From Brevundimonas sp. UBA4553 (GTDB lineage Bacteria; Pseudomonadota; Alphaproteobacteria; Caulobacterales; Caulobacteraceae), in the NCBI RefSeq assembly GCF_002387245.1, contig NZ_DGLD01000001.1, positions 124,001-188,000 on the forward strand: a DNA stretch of 64,000 bases, in the 5' to 3' direction. The notes below the pieces were generated by a model. That model was not told the DNA's origin, ran no database searches, and saw nothing but the letters and a program-made list of their open reading frames with translations. The translations under genes and the position numbers were made by a program. How positions within the stretch are numbered: the first letter of the stretch is position 1; each line of letters opens with the position of its first letter. Below, piece by piece: positions 1 through 7,600 of the stretch.

Positions 1-1
1 G

Positions 2-595
2 GCCTGCGGCTTCATGCTGTGCCTGACCGCCATCCTGCCGCTGGCGGCGGGCGGCGATCCGCGCGTTCTGGCCCCGGCGGCCTCAGGCGCCACCTGGATG
101 GCCCTGGCCCTGGCGTCGCTGCTGTCGCTGGAGCGCCTGTTCGAGCGTGATCTCGAAGATGGAGCCCTGGACCTTCTGGCGCTCGGCCCCCTGCCGCTGG
201 AAGCGACCGTGGCGATCAAGGCCCTGGCCCAATGGCTGGCGACCGGTCTGCCCCTGGCGATTGCGGCCCCGATCGCGGCCCTGGCGCTGGGCCAGCCCGC
301 CCACCTGATCGGGCTGACGGCGGCGGCGGCGGCGCTCGGCGGTCTGGGCTTCGCCTTCACCGGGGCGCTGGGGGCGGCCCTCGCCCTGGGGGCCAGGCGC
401 GGTGGTCTGCTGATCGCGGTGGTGGTCCTGCCGCTGTTCATTCCGCCGGTGGTTTTCGGGGCGGGCGCCCTGACCCGGGCGGCGGACGGCGGCGACCCGC
501 TTTCGGCCCTGGCCCTGCTGGCCGCCTATGTCCTATTCGCCATGGTGGTCGCGCCGGTCGCGGGGGCGGCGGCGATCCGCAACGCCCAGGGCTAG
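2..595 (+). CDS. ccmB: Haem exporter protein CcmB, 5'-truncated by the window edge
   Basis: Membrane subunit of the CcmAB(CD) ABC system of cytochrome c maturation, which serves holo-CcmE release and haem delivery at the inner membrane. The frame is open from the first complete codon of the window and 197 residues are visible; the family is about 220 long, so roughly 25-30 N-terminal residues lie upstream. The internal ATG at 14 is not the start. Visible family signatures are the LERLFERDLEDGALDLL stretch after the first membrane segment, a PLPLEA turn, a GLPLAIAAP segment and LPLFIPPVVFGAG near the C terminus, with about five hydrophobic segments. It converges with the Smr gene, 15 bases from its stop. 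Confidence 0.85.
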   Translation, partial: ACGFMLCLTAILPLAAGGDPRVLAPAASGATWMALALASLLSLERLFERDLEDGALDLLALGPLPLEATVAIKALAQWLATGLPLAIAAPIAALALGQPAHLIGLTAAAAALGGLGFAFTGALGAALALGARRGGLLIAVVVLPLFIPPVVFGAGALTRAADGGDPLSALALLAAYVLFAMVVAPVAGAAAIRNAQG

Positions 596-610
596 GCTTG
601 AGGTGGCCGC

Positions 611-1201
611 TCAGCGCGGCTTCAGCGTGACGTAGAGGGCGCCGTCGCCGCCGTGGCGGCGGTGGGCCGAGGCGAAGCCGGACACCACCCCGCGCAGGTG
701 CGGCCCGGTCAGCCAGTCGTGGACCGAGCCGCGGATGATCCCGCCGCCGCGCCGGCCCTGACCGGTGATGACTAGAACCGAACGCAGGCCGCGCATCTGG
801 CAACCGATCAGGAAGCCGCGCAGCTGATCTTCCGCCTCGAAGCGGCCGAAGCCGTGCAAGTCGATGCGCGCCTCGATCGGATCGCGCTCTCGCGACAGGC
901 GGCGCTGGCGACGCGGCTCCAGTTCCTCCGGCGTTGGCCGGGCGCGGGCCGACGGGGGCGAGGCCGGCGCGATCAGCCCGAGGGCCTCGAAAGTCGGTGT
1001 CTGATCGGGTGCGACGCGTTTCTTGCCGGCGACGCCGCGGGCGGGCCGGGCTGCGACCGGCGCGGCTTCGGGGTCGGGCAGGACGGCGCCGGGCGTGACA
1101 CGAGCGGCCTTGCGCCGCGTGGGCGGGGTCACCGTGCCCGTGACGCGGGCCCAGATGCGCTTGTCGTCGTCGGACGAGGCGGGCGGGCCTTTGCGGGCCA
1201 C
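611..1201 (-). CDS. Smr domain protein (MutS2 C-terminal-like nuclease domain)
   Basis: The product has 196 residues. The first ~100 are low-complexity, basic and Pro/Ala-rich and are probably disordered. The C-terminal ~90 residues form an Smr domain: IDLHGFGRFEAEDQL opens it, and a TGQGRRGGG loop followed by the SVHDWL helix matches the family's TGxGxxS/GxG signature. Stand-alone Smr proteins bind nucleic acids and some nick DNA or cleave RNA at stalled ribosomes; the role of this one is not known. It starts one base after the stop of the XRE regulator gene, so it is probably co-transcribed with that gene. Confidence 0.8.
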   Translation of the reverse strand: MARKGPPASSDDDKRIWARVTGTVTPPTRRKAARVTPGAVLPDPEAAPVAARPARGVAGKKRVAPDQTPTFEALGLIAPASPPSARARPTPEELEPRRQRRLSRERDPIEARIDLHGFGRFEAEDQLRGFLIGCQMRGLRSVLVITGQGRRGGGIIRGSVHDWLTGPHLRGVVSGFASAHRRHGGDGALYVTLKPR

Positions 1202-1202
1202 C

Positions 1203-1436
1203 TCAGTCCTCGTCGTCGAGGGTGTCGCCGGGTCCGGGTTCGTGGGCCAGCAGATCGCCCGGCTGGCAGTCCAGTTCGCGGCACAGGGCGTCCAGGGTCG
1301 AGAAGCGCACGGCGCGGGCCTTGCCGGTCTTGAGGATCGACAGATTGGCCACGGTCACCCCGACGCGGTCGGCGAGCTCCGTCAGCGACATGCGCCGTTC
1401 GGCGAGGATGCGGTCGAGTTGGACGCGGATGGCCAT
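1203..1436 (-). CDS. Short XRE-family helix-turn-helix regulator (YozG-like)
   Basis: A 77-residue Cro/CI-type DNA-binding protein that is almost entirely the HTH domain (RMSLTELADRVGVTVANLSILKTGKARAVRFSTL in the first half), followed by LCRELDCQPGDLL and an acidic tail. It matches the compact YozG-like regulators that are commonly encoded next to a DUF2975 membrane protein, as here (the DUF2975 gene ends 23 bases upstream). The likely role is autoregulation of this small operon, possibly modulated by the membrane partner. That role is inferred from the arrangement, not demonstrated. Confidence 0.8.
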   Translation of the reverse strand: MAIRVQLDRILAERRMSLTELADRVGVTVANLSILKTGKARAVRFSTLDALCRELDCQPGDLLAHEPGPGDTLDDED

Positions 1437-1459
1437 GGGGTCAGCTTAACGTTTCGAGA

Positions 1460-2065
1460 TCAGATCGTCAGTTCGGATTCGCGGCGCAGGCGCGCGCCTT
1501 CGCGGAACACCTCCGCCAGGACGAAGACGACGAGGATGGAGAAGACCGGGGTGAGCAGGTCGCTGATCCCTTGCGGCTCCATGACGCCGGGGGCCAGACG
1601 CGCGGCCACCAGGCCCTGCGCCAGCCAGACGCCGCCGGTCACGATGGCCAGGATCAGGCCGATCTGGCGCAGACGGCGCACGTTGTCGGGCTGGAAGGGA
1701 TCGCCCAGGGTCAGGGTGCGGAAAATCTTTCTCAGGCCGCGCAGGATCATCAGGAAGCCGCCGAAATAGGCGGTCATGGCTCCGACGCCGAAAAGCAGCA
1801 GCGGGCGGGTCAGCGGCATCTGCCGGCCGTTGTCGCCGTCCGTGACGGTGACGTTGATGTTGTCGAGCGGGATGAAGATGGAGGCGACCCAGAGCAGCAG
1901 CAGCACGCCGGTGATCAGGGCCAGCAGGACATAGGCCACATCCAGCGCGATCTTCAGCAGGCTGGATACGGAACCCGGACCCAGGGTCCGCAAGGGGGGG
2001 CGCAGGTTGGCGCCGGTCAGGCGTGGCGCACGAATCCCGATGGAAGCCAGTTTCGGGAGGTTCAT
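1460..2065 (-). CDS. DUF2975 domain membrane protein
   Basis: A 201-residue integral membrane protein with about four hydrophobic segments, near residues 38-65, 92-112, 130-155 and 170-190. The periplasmic/extracellular loop between the first two carries NINVTVTDGDNGRQMPL. The loop LRKIFRTLTLGDPFQPDNVRRLRQIG before the third segment is typical of DUF2975 proteins. No enzymatic motif is visible. The family repeatedly pairs with a short XRE regulator and is often described as part of a membrane-linked regulatory pair. The ATG at 2065 has only a weak upstream purine stretch, so the exact start is less certain than the frame. Confidence 0.75.
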   Translation of the reverse strand: MNLPKLASIGIRAPRLTGANLRPPLRTLGPGSVSSLLKIALDVAYVLLALITGVLLLLWVASIFIPLDNINVTVTDGDNGRQMPLTRPLLLFGVGAMTAYFGGFLMILRGLRKIFRTLTLGDPFQPDNVRRLRQIGLILAIVTGGVWLAQGLVAARLAPGVMEPQGISDLLTPVFSILVVFVLAEVFREGARLRRESELTI

Positions 2066-2178
2066 GCGGTCAAGGTCTCAGGCCGGATGGTTCTGGCGGC
2101 GATCGCCGCGCGGGGTCCGGTAAACCCTCACGCGGCGCTATTCTTCGCGGTGTTCATGCTGATCGTCAAAGCCCCCAA

Positions 2179-2200
2179 TGTGATCCAGTGTCGGATCACA
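2179..2200 (-). terminator. Perfect hairpin at the stop codon of the 38-aa ORF
   Basis: TGTGATCC and GGATCACA form a perfect 8-bp inverted repeat separated by six bases. The stop codon of the small membrane peptide lies inside the arm. No T-run follows in the minus direction, so it may be an attenuator or RNA-stability hairpin between this ORF and the DUF2975 gene rather than a full terminator. The TGTGA/TCACA ends are 12 bases apart, not the 6 expected for a CRP site. Confidence 0.4.
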
Positions 2201-2312
2201 GGCTCTGGATGATCAGGGCGACGGCGGCGGTGGGCAGGGCGGCCAGCAGAAGGGCGTTGAAGAAGCCGTGGCCGACGCGGTCCATCCAGATCGAGGTTTT
2301 CATCGCTTGCAT
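2196..2312 (-). CDS. 38-residue single-pass membrane peptide
   Basis: The frame is open further upstream, but GGAGAG lies seven bases before the ATG at 2312, which sets the start. The peptide has a short charged N-terminal part (MQAMKTSIWMDRVGHG) followed by one hydrophobic helix (FFNALLLAALPTAAVALIIQ) and ends almost immediately. I do not recognise the family. It lies upstream of and in the same direction as the DUF2975-XRE-Smr genes, separated by 130 bases and a hairpin, so it may be the first gene of that unit or a separate transcript. Confidence 0.5.
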   Translation of the reverse strand: MQAMKTSIWMDRVGHGFFNALLLAALPTAAVALIIQSL

Positions 2313-2451
2313 CGTATCTCTCCGTTGTTGCACGTTTTTTGTGCGTTTCTGTTGTGTCGCTGGGTGAACGTTGCGTCTTGGCTGCTTCGTCTGAACGGTG
2401 CGACCCCCGTTCTTGAGAATGAAGATGCGCCATGCCCCCTCGAAAAGCACG

Positions 2452-2477
2452 TTACATATCGTTTAACGATGTTAAAC
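2452..2477. promoter_or_regulatory. Inverted repeat and CtrA-like motif in a divergent spacer
   Basis: GTTTAAC (2461-2467) and GTTAAAC (2471-2477) are perfect inverted arms around GAT. TTAC (2452-2455) and TTAAC (2463-2467) are spaced by seven bases, one mismatch from the CtrA consensus TTAA-N7-TTAAC of Caulobacterales. The site lies between the 38-aa ORF (minus) and rdgB (plus), 36 bases before the rdgB start, where an operator would be expected. The factor is not identified. Confidence 0.4.
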
Positions 2478-2512
2478 TTCCGCAATGCATCGGACGGGAC
2501 TAAGGTGACCGC

Positions 2513-3115
2513 ATGAATCTCAAGCTGATCAAGGGGATGCGGCTGGTGGCCGCGACCCACAATCCGGGCAAGGCGCGCGAGATCGAAGCGCTGCTGGACG
2601 GAAATTACAGGATCGTCACGGCCGGCAGCCTCAACCTGCCCGAACCGGACGAGACCGAGAGCACCTTCGTGGGCAACGCCATGCTGAAGGCCCGTCATGC
2701 GGCCGAGGCCTCGGGCGAGGTCGCCCTGGCCGACGACTCCGGCCTGTCGGTCGCGGCGCTGGACGGGGCGCCGGGTATCTTCTCGGCGCGCTGGGCCGGA
2801 CCGGGCAAGGATTTCGTCCTGGCCATGAAGAAGGTCGAGGAACGGCTGGAGGAGATCGGCTCGACGGACCGTCGCGCCTGGTTCACTTCGGCGCTGGCCG
2901 TCGCCTGGCCCGACGGTCCCTGCGTGGTGGTCGAGGGGCGCCTCGACGGAGAGCTGGTCTTCCCGCCGCGCGGCGACCGGGGCCACGGTTATGATCCCAT
3001 CTTCCGCCCGGAAGGGTCGGACAGGACCTTCGCCGAAATGGAAGATGCGGAGAAGGACGCGATCAGCCATCGCGCCCGCGCCTTCGCCCGGCTCAAGGCC
3101 GCGCTGATTGACTGA
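2513..3115 (+). CDS. rdgB: RdgB/HAM1 non-canonical purine NTP pyrophosphatase
   Basis: Hydrolyses ITP, dITP and XTP to the monophosphates, cleaning the nucleotide pool in the cytoplasm. The 200-residue length is normal. Landmarks: the substrate-binding THNPGK loop at residues 15-20, the catalytic/metal ADDSG stretch at 73-77, GHGYDPIF at 157-164 and the C-terminal SHRARAF motif at 185-191. The ATG at 2513 lies a few bases after AAGG. Its 3' end overlaps the proposed hemW start by eight bases, suggesting translational coupling. Confidence 0.93.
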   Translation: MNLKLIKGMRLVAATHNPGKAREIEALLDGNYRIVTAGSLNLPEPDETESTFVGNAMLKARHAAEASGEVALADDSGLSVAALDGAPGIFSARWAGPGKDFVLAMKKVEERLEEIGSTDRRAWFTSALAVAWPDGPCVVVEGRLDGELVFPPRGDRGHGYDPIFRPEGSDRTFAEMEDAEKDAISHRARAFARLKAALID

Positions 3116-4304
3116 GGCGCGCCCTCAATCAACCGCGCGCCGCGAGCGAGGCGTCGGAGACCAGAAAGACACTCTCGCCCTTTACGTTCACTGGCCCTAC
3201 TGCGCCCGCATCTGTCCCTATTGCGACTTCAACGTCGTGCGCGACCGGGGGCGGATCGAGGAGCAGGCCGGACTGGTCGACGCCATTCTGACGGACATGA
3301 CGGCCCAGGCCGCCCTGGTCGGACCGCGGCGTCTGGCCTCCATCTTCTTCGGCGGCGGCACGCCCTCTCTGATGCCGCCCGAGGCGGTGGCGGCGGTGAT
3401 CACGCAGGCCAGGACCCTCTTTCCACCCGACGGCGAGATCGAGATCACCCTGGAGGCCAACCCCACCGACGCCGAGGCGGGGCGTTACGCCGCCCTGGCC
3501 GACGCCGGTATCAACCGCCTGTCCATGGGGGTGCAGTCGTTCGACGACGCCGCGCTGGCCTTCCTCGGCCGCGACCATTCTGCGGCTGAGGCCCGGCGCG
3601 CGGTCGAGACGGCGGCGCGCGCCTTCCCGCGCCTGTCGATCGATCTGATCTACGCCCGGCCGGGCCAGTCGGTCGCGGACTGGACGGCGGAGCTGACCAC
3701 GGCGCTGGACCTGGGGTTCGAGCACGTCTCGCCCTATCAGCTGACCATAGAGCCGACGACCGCCTTCGGCCGGGCCCTCGCGCGCGGAACCCTGACCCCG
3801 CCGGACGAGGATCTGGCCGCGGCGCTTTACGAGGCCACGCAGGCCGTGCTCGAGGGCGCCGGGTTCGAGGCCTATGAGGTGTCCAATCACGCCCGCGACG
3901 TTGCGGCGCGTTCGAGCCACAACCTGCACGTCTGGCGCGGCGGCGACTATCTGGGCCTCGGCCCCGGCGCCCACGGGCGGCTGACGCTGGCCGGCGAGCG
4001 CACCGCCACCGTCGCCCATCGCCGCATCGCCGACTATGTGGCGGGCGTGGCCGCCGGCGCCCCCTGGGCCGAGCGCGAGGCGCTGGACGCCCTCGGCGCC
4101 GCCGAGGAGCGGGTCCTGCTGGGCCTGCGCACCGTCGAGGGGGCGCCGCTGACGCTGCTGCACGCCCTGGGCCTGTCCGAGACGGCCGGCCCCCTGGCTG
4201 ACCTGATCGCCGACGGCTTCCTCACCCTTGCCGAGGGTCATGTCGCCGCCACAGCCACCGGCCGCCCGGTGCTGGACGCCGTGCTGCGGGCCTTGCTGAC
4301 CTAG
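3108..4304 (+). CDS. hemW: Radical SAM protein HemW (coproporphyrinogen III oxidase-like)
   Basis: A HemN-related radical SAM protein. Members of the HemW branch bind haem and are regarded as haem chaperones rather than true oxygen-independent coproporphyrinogen oxidases. The [4Fe-4S]/SAM cysteines are C32, C36 and C39 in HWPYCARICPYCDFN. Other landmarks are FFGGGTPSL, LEANPTD, GVQSFDD and the C-terminal GLGPGAHG. The gene is assigned a TTG start at 3108, because no in-frame ATG precedes the conserved YVHWPYC region. True translation may begin slightly later. It overlaps rdgB, the pairing common in alphaproteobacteria. Confidence 0.88.
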   Translation: MTEARPQSTARRERGVGDQKDTLALYVHWPYCARICPYCDFNVVRDRGRIEEQAGLVDAILTDMTAQAALVGPRRLASIFFGGGTPSLMPPEAVAAVITQARTLFPPDGEIEITLEANPTDAEAGRYAALADAGINRLSMGVQSFDDAALAFLGRDHSAAEARRAVETAARAFPRLSIDLIYARPGQSVADWTAELTTALDLGFEHVSPYQLTIEPTTAFGRALARGTLTPPDEDLAAALYEATQAVLEGAGFEAYEVSNHARDVAARSSHNLHVWRGGDYLGLGPGAHGRLTLAGERTATVAHRRIADYVAGVAAGAPWAEREALDALGAAEERVLLGLRTVEGAPLTLLHALGLSETAGPLADLIADGFLTLAEGHVAATATGRPVLDAVLRALLT

Positions 4305-4337
4305 ACCCGACGCCGCCGGACTGGCAGGGTCCGGCCG

Positions 4338-5213
4338 ATGTCAGACGCCGCACTTTTTCCACCGACCGCCCCGCCCGCGCGCTCCGTCGCGCCCGGCCTC
4401 TATCTGGTGGCCACGCCCATCGGCAACCTGCGCGACATGACCCTGCGCGCGCTCGACGTTCTGGCCGCCGCCGACCTGGTTCTGGCCGAGGACACCCGCG
4501 TCACGGCCAAGCTGCTGACCGCCTATGGCCTGCGCGCCAGGCTGGAGCGCTGCGACGATCACGCCTCGGCGCGCGCCGCCGAGATCGCGGTCGAGCGGCT
4601 GAGGGCGGGCGAGGTGGTGGCCCTGGTCTCCGACGCCGGCACGCCCCTGGTGTCGGACCCCGGCTATGTCGTGGCCCGCGCCGCGATCGCGGAGGGCCTG
4701 CCCGTTCATCCCGTCCCCGGCGCCTCCAGCCTGCTGGCCGCCCTGTGTCTGGCGGGCCTGCCGGCCGACCGGGTGCTGTTCGCGGGCTTCCTGCCGCCCA
4801 AGTCGGGGGCACGAAAGACGATGCTGGAGGAGCTGCGCACCGGACGTCAGACCCTGGTCTTCTTTGAGAGCGGGCCGCGCCTGAAGGACAGCCTGACCGA
4901 CATGGCCGCCGTGCTGGGCGACCGCCCCGCCGCCGTCACCCGCGAACTGACCAAGCTCTATGAGGAGGCTGTCCGCGGAAGCCTGTCGGACCTGGCCGCC
5001 GACCCGCGCTGCGACGCGCCCAAGGGCGAGATCGTCATCGTCATCGGTCCTGGCGAGGCCGAGGTCGCCAGCGCCGCCGACGCCGACGCCGCCCTGACCG
5101 AGGCCATGACCCGCCTGCCGCCGGGCGAAGCCGCGGCCGAGGTGTCGAAGGCGCTGAACCTGCCGCGCAAGCCGCTCTACAAGCGGGCGCTGGAAATGCA
5201 GGGCCGGGGTTGA
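4338..5213 (+). CDS. rsmI: 16S rRNA (cytidine1402-2'-O)-methyltransferase RsmI
   Basis: SAM-dependent methyltransferase of the tetrapyrrole-methylase fold that 2'-O-methylates C1402 in the decoding centre of 16S rRNA. The N-terminal LYLVATPIGNLRDMTLRAL and LAEDTRVTAKLL signatures are clear, followed by VALVSDAGTPLVSDPGY and VPGASSLLAAL, and then FAGFLPPK. The 291-residue length is usual. The frame continues into the yraN frame with a four-base overlap (rsmI-yraN is a conserved pair), and gshB follows after one further gene. Confidence 0.93.
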   Translation: MSDAALFPPTAPPARSVAPGLYLVATPIGNLRDMTLRALDVLAAADLVLAEDTRVTAKLLTAYGLRARLERCDDHASARAAEIAVERLRAGEVVALVSDAGTPLVSDPGYVVARAAIAEGLPVHPVPGASSLLAALCLAGLPADRVLFAGFLPPKSGARKTMLEELRTGRQTLVFFESGPRLKDSLTDMAAVLGDRPAAVTRELTKLYEEAVRGSLSDLAADPRCDAPKGEIVIVIGPGEAEVASAADADAALTEAMTRLPPGEAAAEVSKALNLPRKPLYKRALEMQGRG

Positions 5214-5650
5214 AGCCCCGCTTGCGGCCGCCGCTGTCGCCGTCCCGGTCGCCTCGACAGGCGAAGGCGGGATGGCGTCAGGCGCTTGGCGGGCGGTCGC
5301 ACCGGCAGGGCCACGCCGCCGAATGGATCGCCGCCCTGTGGCTGATGCTCAAGGGTTATCAGATCCTCGCCTTTCGGCTGAAGACGCGGGGCGGCGAGAT
5401 CGACATCCTGGCCCGACGGGGCCGCACCCTGGCGGTGGTCGAGGTCAAGCGGCGCGCCAGCCTTGAGGCGGCCATCCTTTCTCTGGCCCCCGAACAGCAG
5501 GGTCGTCTGGCCGCCGCTGGGCAGGCGGTCGCCCGGGGAAGGCCGTCGCTCCAGGGGCTGGATCTGCGGATTGATATGGTGGCGCTGGCTCCCGGACGAT
5601 TTCCGCGCCATCTTCGCGGCGTGACGACGACAGGAGCGGACATCCGGTGA
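5210..5650 (+). CDS. YraN/UPF0102 family nuclease-like protein
   Basis: Small protein with a PD-(D/E)xK-type (Holliday-junction-resolvase-like) core: GHAAEWIAALWLMLKGYQILAFR, then GGEIDILARRG and VVEVKRR supply the acidic and lysine residues of that fold. Its substrate is unknown. The TTG at 5210 overlaps the rsmI stop (TTGA). With that start the protein has 146 residues, about 25 more than usual, and the N-terminal extension is basic and unlike the family, so initiation could lie a little downstream. It overlaps the next gene by four bases. Confidence 0.8.
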   Translation: MKPRLRPPLSPSRSPRQAKAGWRQALGGRSHRQGHAAEWIAALWLMLKGYQILAFRLKTRGGEIDILARRGRTLAVVEVKRRASLEAAILSLAPEQQGRLAAAGQAVARGRPSLQGLDLRIDMVALAPGRFPRHLRGVTTTGADIR

Positions 5651-6459
5651 CCCGGGAAGAGGCGGAGACCATTCTGGCCCAGGCGGGAACCGCCGAGGAC
5701 GACGGCTTTCCGCTGCTCGAATGCGCCATCGCCTGCGCCATCCACGACTATCCGTTCCGCGACCCCGAACCGGTCCGTTTGCTGGCCCAGCAGGCGGCCC
5801 AGAGGGTCCGCGAACGCGCCGCGCATGAGGGCCCCGACGACGCCCTGGCCGAGACCATGGCCGCCGACCTGCGCCTGAACGGCGACCTGCTCACCCACGA
5901 TCATCCCGGCAACACCGACGTCATCGACGTGGCCGAGCGTCGGCGCGGCCTGTCGGCCGTTCTGGTGGTCTTCTACCTCGACGCGGCGCGTCGTGCGGGC
6001 CTGAAGGCGGCGGCTGTGGACTTTCCCGGCCACGTCCTGCTGCGGGTGGAGACTCCCGAGGGGCCGGTCGCGCTGGATCCCTTCAGCCAGGGCCGCCTGG
6101 TCCTGCCCAGCGAACTGACCCGACGCGCTCTGCTGGCTGGTCTGACGCCGCACGTCGCCGATCGGCTGGACCTGCTGATGGCTCCGGTCAGCGACCGCGA
6201 GGCCCTGATCCGGCTGCAGAACGTCCTGTTCAGTCGCGCCTTGCGGGCCGAGGACTTCGAGGGCGCGGAACGTTCGGCGCTCCGCCGCGCCCTCCTCGAT
6301 CCCGAGGATCATCGCCCCTGGCTGGACGTCGCCGCCGCGCGCGAGAAGCAGGGGGCCCTGACCGGCGCGCTCGACGCCCTGTCGCGCGCCCGGGCCGTCG
6401 ATGGTCCCGCCGACGCCCACCGCGCCACCATGGACCGGGTGCGGATGCGTCTGAACTGA
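5647..6459 (+). CDS. SirB1-type transglutaminase-like / TPR protein
   Basis: A 270-residue cytosolic protein with the SirB1 N-terminal transglutaminase-like region (residues ~1-190; DVIDVAERRRGLSAVLVVFYLDAARRAGLKAAAVDFPGHVLLRVE) and a C-terminal TPR-like helical segment (LRRALLDPEDHRPWLDVAAAREKQGALTGALDALSRAR). The typical catalytic cysteine of transglutaminases is not visible in the core, where GLSAVLVVFY occupies its usual place, so enzymatic activity is doubtful. It begins with GTG overlapping the yraN stop (GTGA). Its role is unknown; it sits inside the rsmI-yraN-gshB run. Confidence 0.65.
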   Translation: MTREEAETILAQAGTAEDDGFPLLECAIACAIHDYPFRDPEPVRLLAQQAAQRVRERAAHEGPDDALAETMAADLRLNGDLLTHDHPGNTDVIDVAERRRGLSAVLVVFYLDAARRAGLKAAAVDFPGHVLLRVETPEGPVALDPFSQGRLVLPSELTRRALLAGLTPHVADRLDLLMAPVSDREALIRLQNVLFSRALRAEDFEGAERSALRRALLDPEDHRPWLDVAAAREKQGALTGALDALSRARAVDGPADAHRATMDRVRMRLN

Positions 6460-6572
6460 AGCCTTGCGGCGCGTGCCTGGCGCCCTCAAGTAGGGGCCTG
6501 AGCTTCACAGGCGGCGCTCACGCAGACAGCGCCCGCGACGCGAGCGATAGCGCCACTTACCAAGGACCACCC

Positions 6573-7523
6573 ATGCTGAACGTCGCCATCCAGATGGACC
6601 CGCTTGAGGCGGTGAACGTCGAGTCCGACACCACCTTCCTGATGGCCCTGTCGGGTCAGGCCCGCGGCCACAAGCTGTGGATCTACGACTTCCGCACCCT
6701 GTCGCTGGACGAGGGCCGTCTGTTCTGCCGCGCCCGTCCGGTGACGGTGAACGCGGTCCAGGGCGATCACGCCGACTTCGGCCCTGAGGTGATCCTCGAT
6801 CTGGCTGAGGACGTGGACGTCATCCTGATGCGTCAGGACCCGCCCTTCGACATGGCCTATGTCACCGCCACCTATCTGCTGGAGCGGGTGCATCCCGGGA
6901 CCCTGGTGGTCAACAACCCGGCCGAGGTGCGATCGGCGCCCGAGAAGCTGATCGCCACCCTCTTCCCCGGCCTGCAGCCGCCGACCCTGGTGTCTTCGGA
7001 CCCGGTCGCCCTGGTCGACTTTCACCGCCGCCACGGCGATGTGGTGCTGAAACCTCTGCACGGCGCCGCCGGGTCGGGCGTGGTGCGTCTGAAGGCTGAC
7101 GACCCCAATCTGGAAGCCCTGATCGAGATCCACGCCGCCGGGTCGCGCGACCCGCTGGTGATCCAGAAATTCATCCCCGCCGTGTCCAAGGGCGACAAGC
7201 GCATCATCCTGATCGACGGCGAGGCGGTGGGCGCCATCAACCGCATCCCGGCCAAGGATCAGGTGCGCTCTAACCTGCGCGTCGGCGGCACGGCGGCCCC
7301 GGTCGACCTGACCCCGCGCGATCTGGAGATCTGCGCCGCCATCGGCCCCTATCTGAAGGAGCGCGGCCTGATCTTCGTCGGCATCGACGTGATCGGCGAC
7401 TACCTGACCGAGATCAACGTGACCTCCCCCACCGGCGCCCAGCAACTGCTCAAGTTCAGCGGCGTCGACGCCACGGCGCTGATGTGGGACGTGATCGAGA
7501 AGAAGAAGGCCCAAGCGGCCTGA
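6573..7523 (+). CDS. gshB: Glutathione synthetase
   Basis: ATP-grasp ligase joining gamma-glutamylcysteine and glycine, the second step of glutathione synthesis in the cytoplasm. The 316-residue length is normal. Signatures: VAIQMDPLEAVNVESDTTFLMALSGQARGH at the N terminus, MRQDPPFDMAYVTATYLLE (residues ~90-108), VLKPLHGAAGSGVVRL (ATP-binding loop) and IGDYLTEINVTSPTGAQQL near the C terminus. A 113-base spacer precedes it, so it probably has its own promoter. Confidence 0.95.
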   Translation: MLNVAIQMDPLEAVNVESDTTFLMALSGQARGHKLWIYDFRTLSLDEGRLFCRARPVTVNAVQGDHADFGPEVILDLAEDVDVILMRQDPPFDMAYVTATYLLERVHPGTLVVNNPAEVRSAPEKLIATLFPGLQPPTLVSSDPVALVDFHRRHGDVVLKPLHGAAGSGVVRLKADDPNLEALIEIHAAGSRDPLVIQKFIPAVSKGDKRIILIDGEAVGAINRIPAKDQVRSNLRVGGTAAPVDLTPRDLEICAAIGPYLKERGLIFVGIDVIGDYLTEINVTSPTGAQQLLKFSGVDATALMWDVIEKKKAQAA

Positions 7524-7600
7524 GACGGGTCGCATAACGTCGCTCTTGCGGTTGCTGTGAGTTCGTGATTTGTTCTCTTCCGGTCAACGGGAGGGAACCC

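Noticed and set aside
2179..2200. TGTGA...TCACA as a CRP site
   Set aside because: The half-sites are 12 bases apart instead of six; the sequence is better explained as a hairpin at a stop codon.
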